A stretch of 64,000 bases of DNA, taken from Rhodeus uyekii (taxonomy: Eukaryota; Chordata; Actinopteri; Cypriniformes; Acheilognathidae). How positions within the stretch are numbered: position 1 is the first letter of the stretch; every line of letters starts with the position of its first letter. The notes beneath the pieces were generated by a model. That model saw nothing but the letters and a program-made list of their open reading frames with translations, was not told where the DNA came from and ran no database searches. The stretch is from the NCBI GenBank assembly GCA_037043235.1, contig JAWRVZ010000043.1, forward strand, positions 3,385,001 through 3,449,000, given 5' to 3'. Positions 9,674 to 22,900 of the stretch are shown piece by piece. The translations under genes and the position numbers were made by a program.

Positions 9674-10885
9674 GTATTATACTTATGATGTTTTAGTGTT
9701 TAACCCTTTCATTGCTGAGTGCTTTGGCCTGTATTAAAGGATAATAAATCTCTGAGGCCTTGTCTTTTTTGAATGTTTGAATGTATCTGTACTTACAAAA
9801 TTACTTTTTGTAATTTTTAATGCACTTATTTCAAAGTGACTATGACATGAAAATCATCTAAATCGAAATGATCTCATGGATGTGGCTGTTGTGGTTCATG
9901 GTTATAATGGCACCAGCTGCTGCAGTAAATTTGGCGTATTCAAATGACTTTGACATAGACTTTTTACATTCACCCGTGTTAAATACATATTCTCATTGTG
10001 TACAGTTGTCCTGAAGCCTCCTAGTATTTTCTCATTGGCTTTTTGCTCAGGATCAGATCCCCAATGCTCATTGTAAACATGATAAGGGCATTGTCTGATT
10101 GCAATCCTTATCACAGCAGATATTATACTTTTATAAATTCCATTGTTATATCAGTTCTATTAAATTGACTGTCTTGCTATTGGTAATCCACTTTTTCTGT
10201 TATAATTTATTATAGCAGTAGCTGTTTGCACACTGCAAGACAACAAGCTAAACTCTCAAACCAAGTTGTATATTATTACTTTAATTATTAATGATAATAA
10301 TAAAAATAAAATATATCATTGTAATACAGTCCAACTTTTATTTTGGAATATGTATCGTTTTGTATTAGATATAACAACAACAAAATTACTAATAATATTC
10401 ATTACCTGTTCAATAATAATAGTTGTAATATTAATTTATTGGTTACTGTTATTATTATTTTTAAGCCGTGCATTCACTGTCAGTGCATGATAAAATAGGT
10501 TTTACTATCTATCATGAAATGCAAACTACTGACAGTCTTTTTTTAGTTACTGGCCCATATATTGTAATATTCAGTACGCTTGCTATCTTGTAAATAAACA
10601 TGTTTGTGCTTTAAATCCCCGCGCATGCGCCGTGAGCTTCTGTCACGCTGAAGCCGCTACATGCTTAGCTAGCTCTCATATTGCACAGCAGCACTTCACA
10701 CCTTTCTGTTACTCATGCCGTGATCTTGTGACAGCGAGACAGAAGAGTCGGTCAGTATCTTTTCTCTGTTTAAACATAAGTCCATTAACCCTCACCACTG
10801 GATTGCACTTACACTGGGATCGTCACGGATATTAAGTTTTTCATCTGCGCAAACAGCTCAGCAGTGTAAAAGGTCGTGAGGCGTT

Positions 10886-10897
10886 CAAGATGGCGAC
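10886..10897 (+). promoter_or_regulatory. YY1-like site at the presumed tsc1 start region
   Basis: The sequence is CAAGATGGCGAC. It matches the YY1 core AAGATGGCGGC apart from one base and lies in the CpG-rich patch. Confidence 0.55.
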
Positions 10898-12300
10898 TGT
10901 TTGAAGTTCGCTCTCTCTGTACAGTAATACAATGTTTTTGAGGCGCCTGGTACATGTTTAATGTGCCACATATGTCTTAAAGTTTGTCGGGTTTTAGTAC
11001 AAACAGATGGCAAAAGCTGTCATGGACGTGAGGTTGAGTTAAATCACTCGTTTGCCAGCAAGATGAATGCGCTGCTGTCACGTAGTACATGGCGTTTAAA
11101 ATAACTGCCTTACATTACTCGTCGAGTTTAACATTTACCGTGAGACTGAGGGAAACAGTTAAAGGTGTTTACATTAATTGAAAGTTTTGTGCTCGGTAAG
11201 TCAAAAGTCCAATTGCTTTTATTTTACATTCAGTCTTTATGTACACTCGTAGTTCAACTTTCTTAGCTGGAGAGTCTTGAGTTCAGCACACCACCGTTGA
11301 TTTTCACAATGGCTGCGTCTCAGCAGCTAGTAAAGCTGGCTTACCTTTGGGTATCGGAGACGAGTGGGTTGTTGAGATTACACCCTCTCAAAATATTACT
11401 GTTACTGTTTCAGCATGGTGCTGAATGAATATCATGTACTATGGTGTTTATGTGATGGTACTTTATAGAATAGCACACTATGCCCAGACAGAAACAATAG
11501 TATTACCATGGCACAAGTAAAAAAAAGACAAATATAATAGATAAAGGTATTAATTTGTTTCAAAAATACAAATATTACTAACACCTGACATTTGAAAGAG
11601 TGTGTGTGTGTGTGTATTTATGTATGCATGCATGCATGTACCAGCGTTGGACAAAATATTTATTATTGGGGTTAATATCCTTCGTCCAGACTTTTGTGTG
11701 TTTTAAGAACAACAGTTTTTATGATTGTGACTGTGTACACAAAGCATAGCAAGACTTCCATCGGCAGAACAAGAAAGTGAACGATAGGAACCGTCGAACA
11801 GTAAAATGGATTGTGTCCAAACAACAGCAGCAAAGTTACAGCAAACATCAATAGTCACCCTTTTGACCATGTTTCCAGCCAAAACTGAACACAGAAAACT
11901 TCATGAAAGTGAACGTAAATGAATGCTGTAATGCTAAAAAATGTACCTCAGACACCACTTTTAAAATATTAAACATATGGTGTTATGTTCATAAAACAAC
12001 TGGGCAGTTGGAGTGCCAAGATGAACTTCATCTTCGCTGATCAGCTTAATCACCTGATTTTAATATTATTGATCTACTGTGGGCAGTTTTGGAGAAAAGA
12101 GTGAGAAGCAGATTCCCAGCTTCAACATCTCTTAAACAACTGGTAAACGTTTTGTTAGATGACGTTCAACTAGAGACTGTTATAAAGTTGTATTGCTGTA
12201 TTCTAATGAGGTTGAAAGTTGCATTAAAGGCAAATTTCGGTAAATGCCTAAATAAAGAAATATTGCATATTTCCCAGGTATTCATATTATTTTATCCAAC

Positions 12301-12344
<44 letters not shown>

Positions 12345-12387
12345 GTGTATATATAAAAGATTGGAAAGATTTATGTTCTTATGCTTA

Positions 12388-12930
12388 TGTAAGTCTCTTA
12401 TGCTCTTTTTGACTATTTATTTGATTGAAAAATACAGTAAAAAATAATATTGTTTTACTATTTAAGAAATGTTAAAAAACAACTGTGATTAAAATTATGT
12501 AAACTGCTTTAACAGTGTAAACCATTTTGTACGATTCATATTTCACACTTGATATTTCACGGTAATATATTTTGCATATTTTTATTTAGCTAGGAAACAT
12601 TAAATTGATAAAAAGTGAGAGTAAAGATTTCTGTTTCAAACAAATGCTGTTGTTTTGAACTTTGTTCATCAATGAGTCTGGAAATATATAATGTATCAGA
12701 TTCCACGAAAAACATGAAGCAGCACAGCATTTTCAAATACTGATAATTAGTAATGTTTCTTGCAAATCATCATATTAGACTGATTTCTGAAGGATCATGT
12801 GACACTGACTGGAGTAATGATGTTGAAATCGATGTTGCTTTTCCATCACAGGAATAAATTACATTTTACAGTGTATTCACATAGAACAGCTATTTTAAAT
12901 TGTAAAATATTACAGTTTTACTGAGCATAA
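12388..12930. repeat. Degraded copies of the TTCAAAAGTTTG-ended repeat family
   Basis: A forward piece (AGTCTCTTATGCTC at 12390, then AAAATACAGTAAAAA) is followed by a reverse-oriented piece (GATTTCTGAAGGATCATGTG near 12782). They suggest two insertions head to head. Confidence 0.5.
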
Positions 12931-13076
12931 CAGACTTATCTTACCAATCCTAAACTTATGAACTGTATATGCACGCATATAGATGCATAGAGATTTAGTA
13001 GCTAGTTTGTCATCATTCAAATTATTTGTGTTTCATGTTTTAATAGTGATTGTTTTGCCCTTTTTTTTTCTAGTTC

Positions 13077-13408
13077 ATGTATAAACACCCCATGCTGACA
13101 CCACAGGGCATCGGTTTATGCTGTGACAAAGGCATTAGTCCTGCACACTGTCCTGCACAGCTATGTCCAAAGACCAGCCAAATGTGTTTGACCTTATCCC
13201 TCTTCTGGGCTCCACTGACCTGCACGAGCTGGAGCAGGTCAGAAACCTGCTGCAGGAAACTCTCAGCGCAGGTTAGTCCTTCATTACTTGGGTTCTAGTA
13301 ATGTAGTACTATGTAATGTAGTAGAAAATTGTAATTTGATGTTAGTATCTATGGATTTTTATAACTTTTTTACATTGTAATTGGTAGATAAAGGGACGAT
13401 GTTGCTGA
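13077..13408 (+). other. Upstream ORF overlapping the tsc1 start
   Basis: The first coding exon (acceptor at 13073) has ATGs at 13077 and 13092, both in the same frame, which is not the tsc1 frame. That frame stays open past the tsc1 ATG to the donor at 13271 and, after splicing to 13388, stops at 13406-13408. A separate two-codon uORF (ATG CTG TGA) sits at 13118-13126. These could lower hamartin translation if this leader is used. Confidence 0.5.
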
Positions 13409-16400
13409 ATAGCCTCGTGGACTATTTCCTGGATACAAGCTCATCTCAAGCTTTGGACATCTTGTCTTCTGTCAGGGAGCCCTATGATAAGGTGAGGGAA
13501 AATAGCCACCATCTTCAGTTTTCTTGTTTATACACATTGATGAATAAGGTTAGATTTCATCATGGATTACATAATATCAATGATTGATGAATCCGCTTTA
13601 TCTGGATTCATTTGTCTGTAGTATCTTTTAGATAAGATGAATGAATGCATGGGCAAGCAGAGCTGCCGTCTCTCCACTATCACCCTCCTTGGCCATGTTG
13701 TTCGCAAGCAGCCACCATGGATCCACAAGATCGCACGCTTCCCTCTTCTTGCCTCGCTGCTCAAATGCCTCAAGGTACCAATCGAAAGGCCAGCCAAGTG
13801 TGATGGGGGTTACAAATTGGATTTTGAACATGGAGATTGTCCTATGTGTGGGTTGTGCTGAGCTGAGATATTTGAGAAATGGAATACAACAGTAGAATGT
13901 TTTGAAGTGATATTGTTAATTTGTCTTCTAAATTAATATATATGTGTGCTTATGTATGTCTACATACACTACTGTTCAAAAGTTTGCTTTCTATAAGATC
14001 ATTTTAATAAGTTTTCGAAAGTCTCTTATGCTCACCAAGGCTGCATTTTATTTAATGTATTTAAAAATGTAATCCTGTGATTCCAGTCTTCTTCAGTGTA
14101 TTCAGAAATCATTCTAATATGCTAATTTGGTGCTTCTTATCTATGTTGAAAAGAGTTATGCTGCTTAATATTTTGTAGAAACCATGAAACATTTTTTTTA
14201 AATAATTCTTTGATGAATAGAAAGTTCAAAAGAACAGTATTTGAAATAGAAATATTGTGTTACGTGAATATTAAACAGTCTTTACTGTCACTTTTGATTA
14301 GAGCATTTTTGCTATAAAAAAAGCAAAAATGTCACTGAGCTCAAACGTTTAAATGGCAGTGGTAGTAGTTGACTTAATTTCTAATTTCTACTTTCAGACT
14401 GACTCAGATGTAGTAGTTCTCATAACTGGTGTGCTGGTGTTGATCACTCTACTACCCATGATTCCTCAAACCAACAAACAACTTCTGTGCGATTACTTTG
14501 ATATCTTTGGACGGCTTGCTGCATGGAACCAGCGTCACCCAGGTACTATGGCATAAACATTGCAATTTTGACACTTTTTTTATTTTTTTTATTCTTCGTA
14601 TCTTGGAAGTGCTATCTTTAGATGGTAGAAACAGAAGTTGGTATAAATGTACTCTTTTCTATGGATATGTCCTGTAGGTGCTCAGGGAGTGTTTGCAGTC
14701 CATCTACATGCCAGCGTATACTCACTTTTTCATCGTTTATATGGGATGTATCCTTGTAACTTTGTTTCATATTTACGTGCCCACTACAGTATGAAAGAAA
14801 ATGTTGACACGTTTGAGGAAGTGGTGAAGGTGAGCTTTATCTCTCGTGCCACACAACTTTTAAGAATTGTCACTTAATGTAAATGCTTAAAATATTTGTA
14901 CTATTCCAACACCCATTCTATAATTTTCTTCTGTTTATATGTCAGCCCATGTTAGAGCATGTACGGATACATCCTGAGCTCATCACTGGAACCAAAGACT
15001 ACGAGGTTGATCCAATTAGGTATGTAAAATTAAACATTATGCTTTTTTTGTTAGATCCTAATTTGATTGTTCATACTTCACTGTTTTTAATTTTGTGTAG
15101 ATGGAAGAGATTTGAGCCGCATGATATTGTGATTGAATGTGCCAAAATTTCGCTGGATTCTAAGGAGGCATCATCTGAAGAGGGATACTCCTCTCTGTCA
15201 GATCACATACCATGGCGCCCTGTAGACCATAGCCGATCATACTCAGAGCTCAATAACCATGGTAAAATGACACAGAATGTTCAGTGCACTTTTCTGTTAT
15301 TAATTCAGTGATGTCCTGTGTTGTTCTTTCCTGTAAACTTTCCAGGGAAAATTGGATGTTGTATTTATTTATTTTTTTAAGTAATTTCCGCACACACGCC
15401 TTCAACACAAATAAAGAGTAACAATTATCCACCCCACATTTTTTCATAAGAAAAAATCAATCAGTGCCTCAAATCAGTGCCTGCCTCAAATGCTGTTGGT
15501 CCACTGTGTGCTGTCAAAACAGCAGACCCAATTAACCATGGATTCTCCAAAATGCTTGAATGTGTCCGGTGGTATCTGGCACCAAGATATTAGGAGTAGA
15601 TTCTTCAAGTCTCATAAATTGCAAAGTTGAGCTGCAGTGGATTGGACTTGTTGTTCCAGCACATCCCACATATGCTCAATCAGATTAAGATCTGGGGAAT
15701 TTGGAGGCCAGGGAAACACCTTGACCACTCTATCATTTGTCCTCAAACTATTCCTCAAGGCCATTCTTACTAGGGAACACTATTGCCATGAAAGGGTGTA
15801 CCTAGTTTGCAACATTTAGGTAGGTGGCAAGTGTCAAATTTTCATCCATGTGAATGGCTAGACCCAGGGTTCCCCAGCAGAACATTGCCCATTGCTTCAC
15901 ACTCCCTCCATGGGCTTTTCTTTTTCACACAGAGCAACCTGGTGCCATCGCCTCCCCACTTACATAGCCATCCATGTGTTGCAATAGAAAATGAGACTGA
16001 TAGAACCAGGATACTTTGTTCCATTGCTTATAGTAGACCTTTAGTTGGTTCAGATCAAATGGGATAGCCTTTGTTGCCCTCAGGCATCGATCAGTCATGG
16101 ATGCCCACCATCCTATCTCCATTTTGTGTTTTGTCCCTCATTGGACCACTGTCAGTAGGTTCTCACCATTACGGGCCAGTGGCCACTCGCAAGCCTTCCC
16201 GTTTCAGAGATACTGAGCTTGACCCATTTGTCTGGCCATAATAATTTGGCCCTTGTCAAATTTGCTCAGATCTTTATTTCTGCCCATTTTTTCATACATC
16301 CAACATGTTGACTATGAGAACTGATTGTTCGCTTACCATCTTATCAACCCAGACCTTGAATTGTGTCCTTGTTAGAAGATCAACATTTTTCACATTCTTC

Positions 16401-16436
16401 ATGATGGTCATGTTTTGGACTATCAGTGTGTATGTA

Positions 16437-16474
<38 letters not shown>

Positions 16475-19400
16475 ATACAATTTTTTATTACAGTGATGTA
16501 CTATTTATAACAATTATATTTTTGAGTATTTGATATTAAAATTCACATTTGTCCTGTGAGAATACTGATTGTGAATCTTACCTACTTTTATCCTAACAGA
16601 AATCACATCTGTCACACCAATAGCAGCTGTTCGTCAATCTCTTTCTCTGTCACTACCTTATCTCACTGTAACCCAAGACTCAGGTTCCAGCGCAGAGGCC
16701 CCCAACCATCAAGTAAGCCTCTTCCAATAATTGATTGAAAAATGTGTTCAATTTTTGACCAATATCTTGTAATATGAGAAACTTAATTTCATGATAATGA
16801 TGTATTGCTTAGTATAGTTGTTTTGTTCTAGATATAATTTTGTAAAAAGAATACTAGTCCATCTAATGTACAGTAAAAAGTAAAGTTTCTCAAGCATATT
16901 GAATACAAGGAAATGGTCAGTAATAAAATAAGAACACATAATGTAAATATAAGCAATATTACAAATAAATACAGTAGAGAAAAGATACAAATTAAAGTGC
17001 TTTAAAGGTGCAATAGAATCAGAATCTTTATTGCTCTGCCCAAACATAAAATGCAAGAGTGGCTGTCTCTTTTATCATAGCAGAAGCAAAGCAAAATAAA
17101 GCTTCATGAAAAATAAAGCAAAGATTGACGAATGACAAGGAAAAGCTAAAAAATGGAGTAGGAAAAACATGCAGTACACAAGTATTTAAAACAAGAGTTG
17201 GTTGTTAGTCACCAGCAGCACACACTCCAAACCAATGTTACTCGCGTATGGAGCAGAACGAATGCAACCTTAGTTTTCAGGCCTTCCCACTTAGATCTCT
17301 CCATTGCTGGAAAGCTTTTCAAATATTAATGTGGGTCCTAAAGCTCTTACCTGATCAAACCCTTCTTTTTCCAGTGATATTCCACTGACCTTTTCTCTTT
17401 TGTAATGTTTCTCAGTCATCTCTCTTTAAATTCTTTCTTCATGCTGATTGGCTATAATGCTTACTGCACCTTTAAGTCATTCAGGTAGATCTCGGCTTCA
17501 CAGAAGAAATAAATAATGCAGAAGTTAAATATTAAAATATAAAAGTAAAACTGCATTGTCTTCACTGTTCTCTTTCTTTTATTGTTTGATTAAAATTAAG
17601 GACACACACAAGTATGTTAGGCTGCTGTCACTTAATGGACAGATTTGATGTACTGATATACATCCAATTTGATGTGTGTATTAAATGTATTGACATGTAT
17701 CCAGTCTCTTTCTTAATTGAATACGCTGACTGTTTTTATGCAAATGTGTTGCAAGGCATTTTGACAGAACGGTGTATCGCGCACCCCTAGTAAATAGTTA
17801 ACCAAGTTGTTCAGAATGTCAAGAGCCTCTAAAAATAGATGTACAATTCAATGATCCGTTACTACATGAATGTATGTTTGGTCTATTAGCAGAGTGATGA
17901 GATGAACTCCTCAGGGACAAAGGAGGAGATGTGGAGCCCTTCCTCAATGTGCGGGATGACCACCCCTCCCAGCTCTAGAGGAATGTCCCCCACCACAGTT
18001 TCTGACGCCTCACATAGTGCCTCCCACCTCTCAGGACGGATCCCCAGCACTCCAGGTCAGCCAAATGCATTCTTGGTTGTACAGCAGAATAGTTTCTGTT
18101 TGGTCTCTTGAATGACTTCATTGTTTTTGTTAAAGCAGATGGAAAATTTGCCCTATCTCCCTCCACGCCTTCAGGGTCATCTCCTCTCCCATCACTTTCA
18201 GAGGACATAGGGCAACCTGCTCAAAATACCAGCAGTACTCAGGCTAAGGTACATTGACGTATTAAGCATTTGCTTTGTTACTTATTAAACTCATGTCCAT
18301 GTTTTTATGAAAATGTTTTTTTGTAAAACATTTCTTTAAAACTGCTCAGGTGATTCAGACGGGCAAAGAGCTGATAAAAGTCACACACAAAAGTATTAAT
18401 AACAACGGTGAGAATATTTGCTGAGATTTATACAGTGTAATTTCGTTGAGTAAGAGACGCTCTGATTTATATGCTTTGCTTTTGCCACTTTTAGGAGGTG
18501 TAGTTGATGCCAAGTCTCCAGTGTCGTTGGCACAGCTCTCTGACATTGTCAAAAGGACAGACAGGGAGAAAGAGGATGGTGAGAGTGGTGACATCACGCA
18601 GAACAATGCATGCCTCAGCTTTTCAGATGTTTTCAATGAGCTCTGCTCTCACCAACATTGCTACCATTTTCTTTCTAGATTCCATCAATGAAGAGATTTT
18701 CAATCTGACACATGGGAGACTGGACTTCGGAATGAGGCCAGGCCTAGATTGCTCTTTTTCCGGTTCCTTGGACACTCTCCTTTCTTCTCACCCCAGCCAT
18801 GAGCAGAATTTAGCGTCCACACCAGACAGAGTAGAATGCTCTGCCAAAGGAGGAGAGCAGCAAACTTCCTGGTCCCTCTGGCCCGCTTTCACTCCCATCG
18901 AGAATGGGAAGCGTAGTACATTTTCTCTGTCTGATCTGAAGAAGGAATCCATGCCTTATGAACCACTCTTCGACCTTGCCCTGCCAAAGGTGGCATCTCT
19001 GTTTTTGGAGAAGAAGACCGCAGAGGCCTTTCAGAGGGCTGAAGGAGAAAAGGAGGAACGAGTGGAGCTGGAAGGGGAGGATCTTTCTGCCACTTCCCCT
19101 CTGGAGGTGTTGGACCGTGTTATTCAGCAGGGTCATGATACTCATGAGAAAGTGCTAAAGAGGTATGCTTGTGTTCTTCTGACTAATGAAAGTGTTTTAG
19201 AAGAAATGTGACAGAACGGTGTGTCCATTTCCTCTCTTACAGAACTCTGTCCTCTCGAAGTCAGTCAGCAGACCCACACTCTGGAGGTAAACAGCATAGC
19301 AATAAAGGAAAAGGTATTTAGTAATTTTACTAATTTATAGGCTCTCCGTGCTCAAGACGATTGTGTCCTCCAACCTTTCTCCTCCAACTGCTCATGTGTT

Positions 19401-19936
19401 TGTTTTCCTGCTACTTTCCTTTAACTACAATTTTGTTTTTTGTTTTTCTACTGTCTTCTATGAAGTTCACTATCAAACAGCTTTGTGGTGGTCCTAATCA
19501 GCTAGAATCTGAATTATTGTAGATTCTAAGTAGAGATGCATGATATATTGAAATATGATGCGTTACTTTTTGTATGGATTGCAGTCAGAGCTGTCAAAAT
19601 GAATGCGTCAAAAAATAATTTAAGATGTAAAAAATATTTAATGCTGTTTTTTTTGTCATCCTTTGGCCAGCATTACTATTTATCATCACGTTCTTATTCA
19701 AGCAAATGCTTTTAAAACATTAAAGTGTGATAAGACAGAAAAGTAAATGCAAGTGACAGCAGCCTAATAAACCCGCTGCTGTCTGTCATTTAAGGATAAT
19801 CAAAGAACAAAAGAAAAAGAGAAAATCACTCACTTCTCTTGATTGGATAATGTTTGTTGCTTAAATAAGGATTAATCTACATTTAATTTACAATTTATGC
19901 AGTGAAGAAAATGAAGTGTTTTATAACTTTTATTCA

Positions 19937-19992
<56 letters not shown>

Positions 19993-22900
19993 TACCTGTT
20001 AGAGATTTTTGTGCATTTTGGCAGTGCAAGTAAAAATCTGAACTGGTTTGACTGGGGCAATATTAAAGATTAAATGTGAAATGATCACAATATAAAAATA
20101 TTTTTAAAACTTTCATGTTACATGTGATTTAATAAGTGTATATTTTTCTTACTCAATTGACAGCACTAATTACATATCGCAGAAAACAAAAATGTTGTAA
20201 TGTCAGTTTGCAATATGCAGTCCTTATTTTATTTTTTTAACTTTTAAACTACAACCCTTTTTTTTTTTTTTACTGATTGCAATGCATTTTACAGGTTCTG
20301 TGTCTGCAGTATCAGATGAGCTGGGGATGTTGCGCAGTCAGCTGCTATTGCTACATAACCAGCTGCTGTATGAGAGACATAAGAGAGAGCAACATGCGCT
20401 TCGTAACCGCCGTCTGTTTGGCCGTATTGTCAACACGACTGCACTGGAAGAGCAAAACAACTCCATGGTAATAAATTAAACTGGAAGGATTACCCAGGCC
20501 TGTGCAAAAAACGTTTGGCTCCATTTATCACATTTTACCAAATCCATTTGGAGAAATTTTGTAAAATGTGAAAAGTGTTCATGTCTTAACATACCGTATT
20601 TTCCCACATATAACCCGTGAGTTATACCAGGTTTTTTATAAAAATAAAACCTGTGAGCAACATTCGAAATGTGAACAAAATAGTTCATAAATCTATGGGT
20701 GTGGGTTATACCAACCATTTTTTGCTCAAAATCTGCGGGCTATATTAGGGTGCGGGTTATCTGTGCCTGCGGGTTATATACAGGAAAACGCGGTAACTGG
20801 TGACATTACACAGTTGTTGTTGTTGTTGTTTTTTGCAGGTTGTTACTTTTTAAGTTTTTGTTGTTAATATTATCATTTTTCCAGTGGTGTGGTTTTTGTG
20901 TGCGTGTTGCAGAAAACCCAACTCAAACTTCAGGAAATTGAGATCAAGACTGTGCAGGTAAGCCTGCAGGAGGAGCAGAGGCGCTCCAGACAGGTACAGG
21001 AAGACAGAGAAGCTCTTGTGAACCAATTGCAGACTCAAATCCAGCAGCTCCAGAAAGAGCGGAATGACTATTACTCAAAGATGCAGGAACTAAAGGTGAT
21101 CATAGGGTTGTAGGACATGAATAATTACATGGTTACTCTTATTCACTCATAATACAGCAACAGTAATTATTCATGTTGCTGCTGGAATGTAGAAGAGCGT
21201 GCGATATCTGTATTAAAAGCTAATTACTTTATGTGCCATCATTTACAGAGTGATTTGCAGGAGAATCAGAAGAAGGTTGGAGAAATGGAGGCAGAACTGC
21301 AGAAAGCCAATAACAAAGTGTGTAATACGGGACACATGCTCACCCAGCTGTCCATCAAGGTTAGACATGTTTGTGACACAAATACGGGATATAAAACACT
21401 ATCCATTACAGCGTAAGAATATCTTTTTTAAATTAAAGCAAATTTGGGATGTTATTGATGGTTTAATTTTGATTTGTGTTCCTGATTTATCCAACATCAG
21501 CTAAATAATAGTGAAAACATGGAGCAGCAGATGGCTTTTCTGAATAAGCAGCTGCTGCTTTTGGGTGAAACCAACAAGTTATGTGCGGATGAAATTGACC
21601 GCTTGGGCCCTGAGGCTAGCAAGGTAGTCATGATTATTAACTATTGATGACTTAAATGATATCATTGCTGTAACTCTTTGTTTTGTTTTTATCCAGCAAG
21701 TTATGTGGCTAATGTGATCAATTGTTCAATTGAAATCAAGACATTAGCCTTTAATCATAAGAGCTTTAAACCATTGATCTTGAAAATTACTTTGGTCTGC
21801 TCAGTTCAACTCAGACTTGATCTTTTTGTGACTTTTAGGAGTTAAATATGCTGCAGGCATCGTCACTGCGTGAGGTTGAGCGTTTGAGGCAGAGCTCTCT
21901 CCAGCAGAGTCAAAGACTTGATGCCGCCCAACAGCGCATCACAGACCTGGAGGCACAACTCACGAAGAAAGAGCAAGTCATCCGAGAGCAAAAGAAACTG
22001 CTGGAGAATGTTAAAATCCTAGCCACGTATGTGTTTATCTCTGCTTTCAAAGCCCTGTTGCATTAAGTGTTGTGTCTTTCATTTCTTTTTCACTCAAAAA
22101 AAATTAGAATTCTAGTTTGAATCTGAATCTTACTTCTATGGCCAAACACAGGGTAATCTGTATTTAATTATATCACAATATAGCATGTTATATTATCACA
22201 GGTATTCCCAAATATTTACTTAAATTTTCTCTCTATCTATCTATAATTTTTTTAAAGTTAATTTTACACTATTATTTAAATTATTAGTTTTTCATCAGCT
22301 CGTGAAGCCCCTATAATGTTTGCTAATGATGAGTTAATTATAAATCTCCTAAACTAGCTTTATTGATCTGTAGAGTATGGATCATCGGGTTCTGTTCGTC
22401 TCTCTCAAGATTTATGAATTGCTTTCTTGTAGGGAGCAGCTGCACGCTTCAGAAAGCAGGTATTTGGCCCAGAAGCACATCACTCAGGCTTTACAATCTG
22501 AGCTACTTGAACTCTATAGCAAGATAGAGCTCAAGAACCTGAACACTAATGTACCAGCAGAGACCCCTTCTGAGACCAGCAGCCCCACCAGCCAGAGGTG
22601 TGTTCCATATTTCTCCTCCACACACTGATTTACGAATGCAAACAGTAGCCCCTTTCACACAGCAATCCTGGTATATTACCAGAATAATTTTACCGTAAAT
22701 TCACAAATATGCTGTTCACACAAGCAATGACGTTCTGGCTTTTTACTGGTATAGAGACCATTCGCTTATCAGCACCAAAATACTGGTAAGTTCTGTGATG
22801 TCATCTTTAAATGCTACACTGTTGTTTTCATTTGCCTGCATGAGAAGCGCTTTAGCTTTCACTCTGAGACAGCTGCGAAACGTGATGCAATGGTCAAAGA

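Larger units (their letters stand above)
7577..10600. other. Intergenic spacer between grin1 and tsc1
   Basis: The sequence is AT-rich and no gene was recognised. It contains a palindromic MITE (about 8830-9070), a fragment of a common cyprinid repeat (9118-9276) and a (CT)n tract (9650-9673). Confidence 0.6.
10600..13162 (+). promoter_or_regulatory. tsc1: tsc1 promoter and 5' untranslated region
   Basis: From 10,618 to about 10,930 the sequence turns CpG-rich after kilobases of AT-rich spacer, which suggests a housekeeping promoter. CAAGATGGCGAC at 10886-10897 is a strong YY1-type motif typical of such start sites; its ATG opens a 4-codon uORF (MATV, stop). One or more non-coding exons must lie here, but their donors cannot be fixed. 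The intron ahead of the first coding exon ends at tctag (13071-13073). It contains degraded repeat copies (about 12388-12930) and a (TC)n(TA)n tract (12301-12345). Confidence 0.6.

Noticed and set aside
11310..11420. Short open frame starting ATGGCTGCGTCTCAG upstream of tsc1
   Set aside because: About 38 codons, no similarity recognised, and no evidence of splicing to tsc1 in phase.
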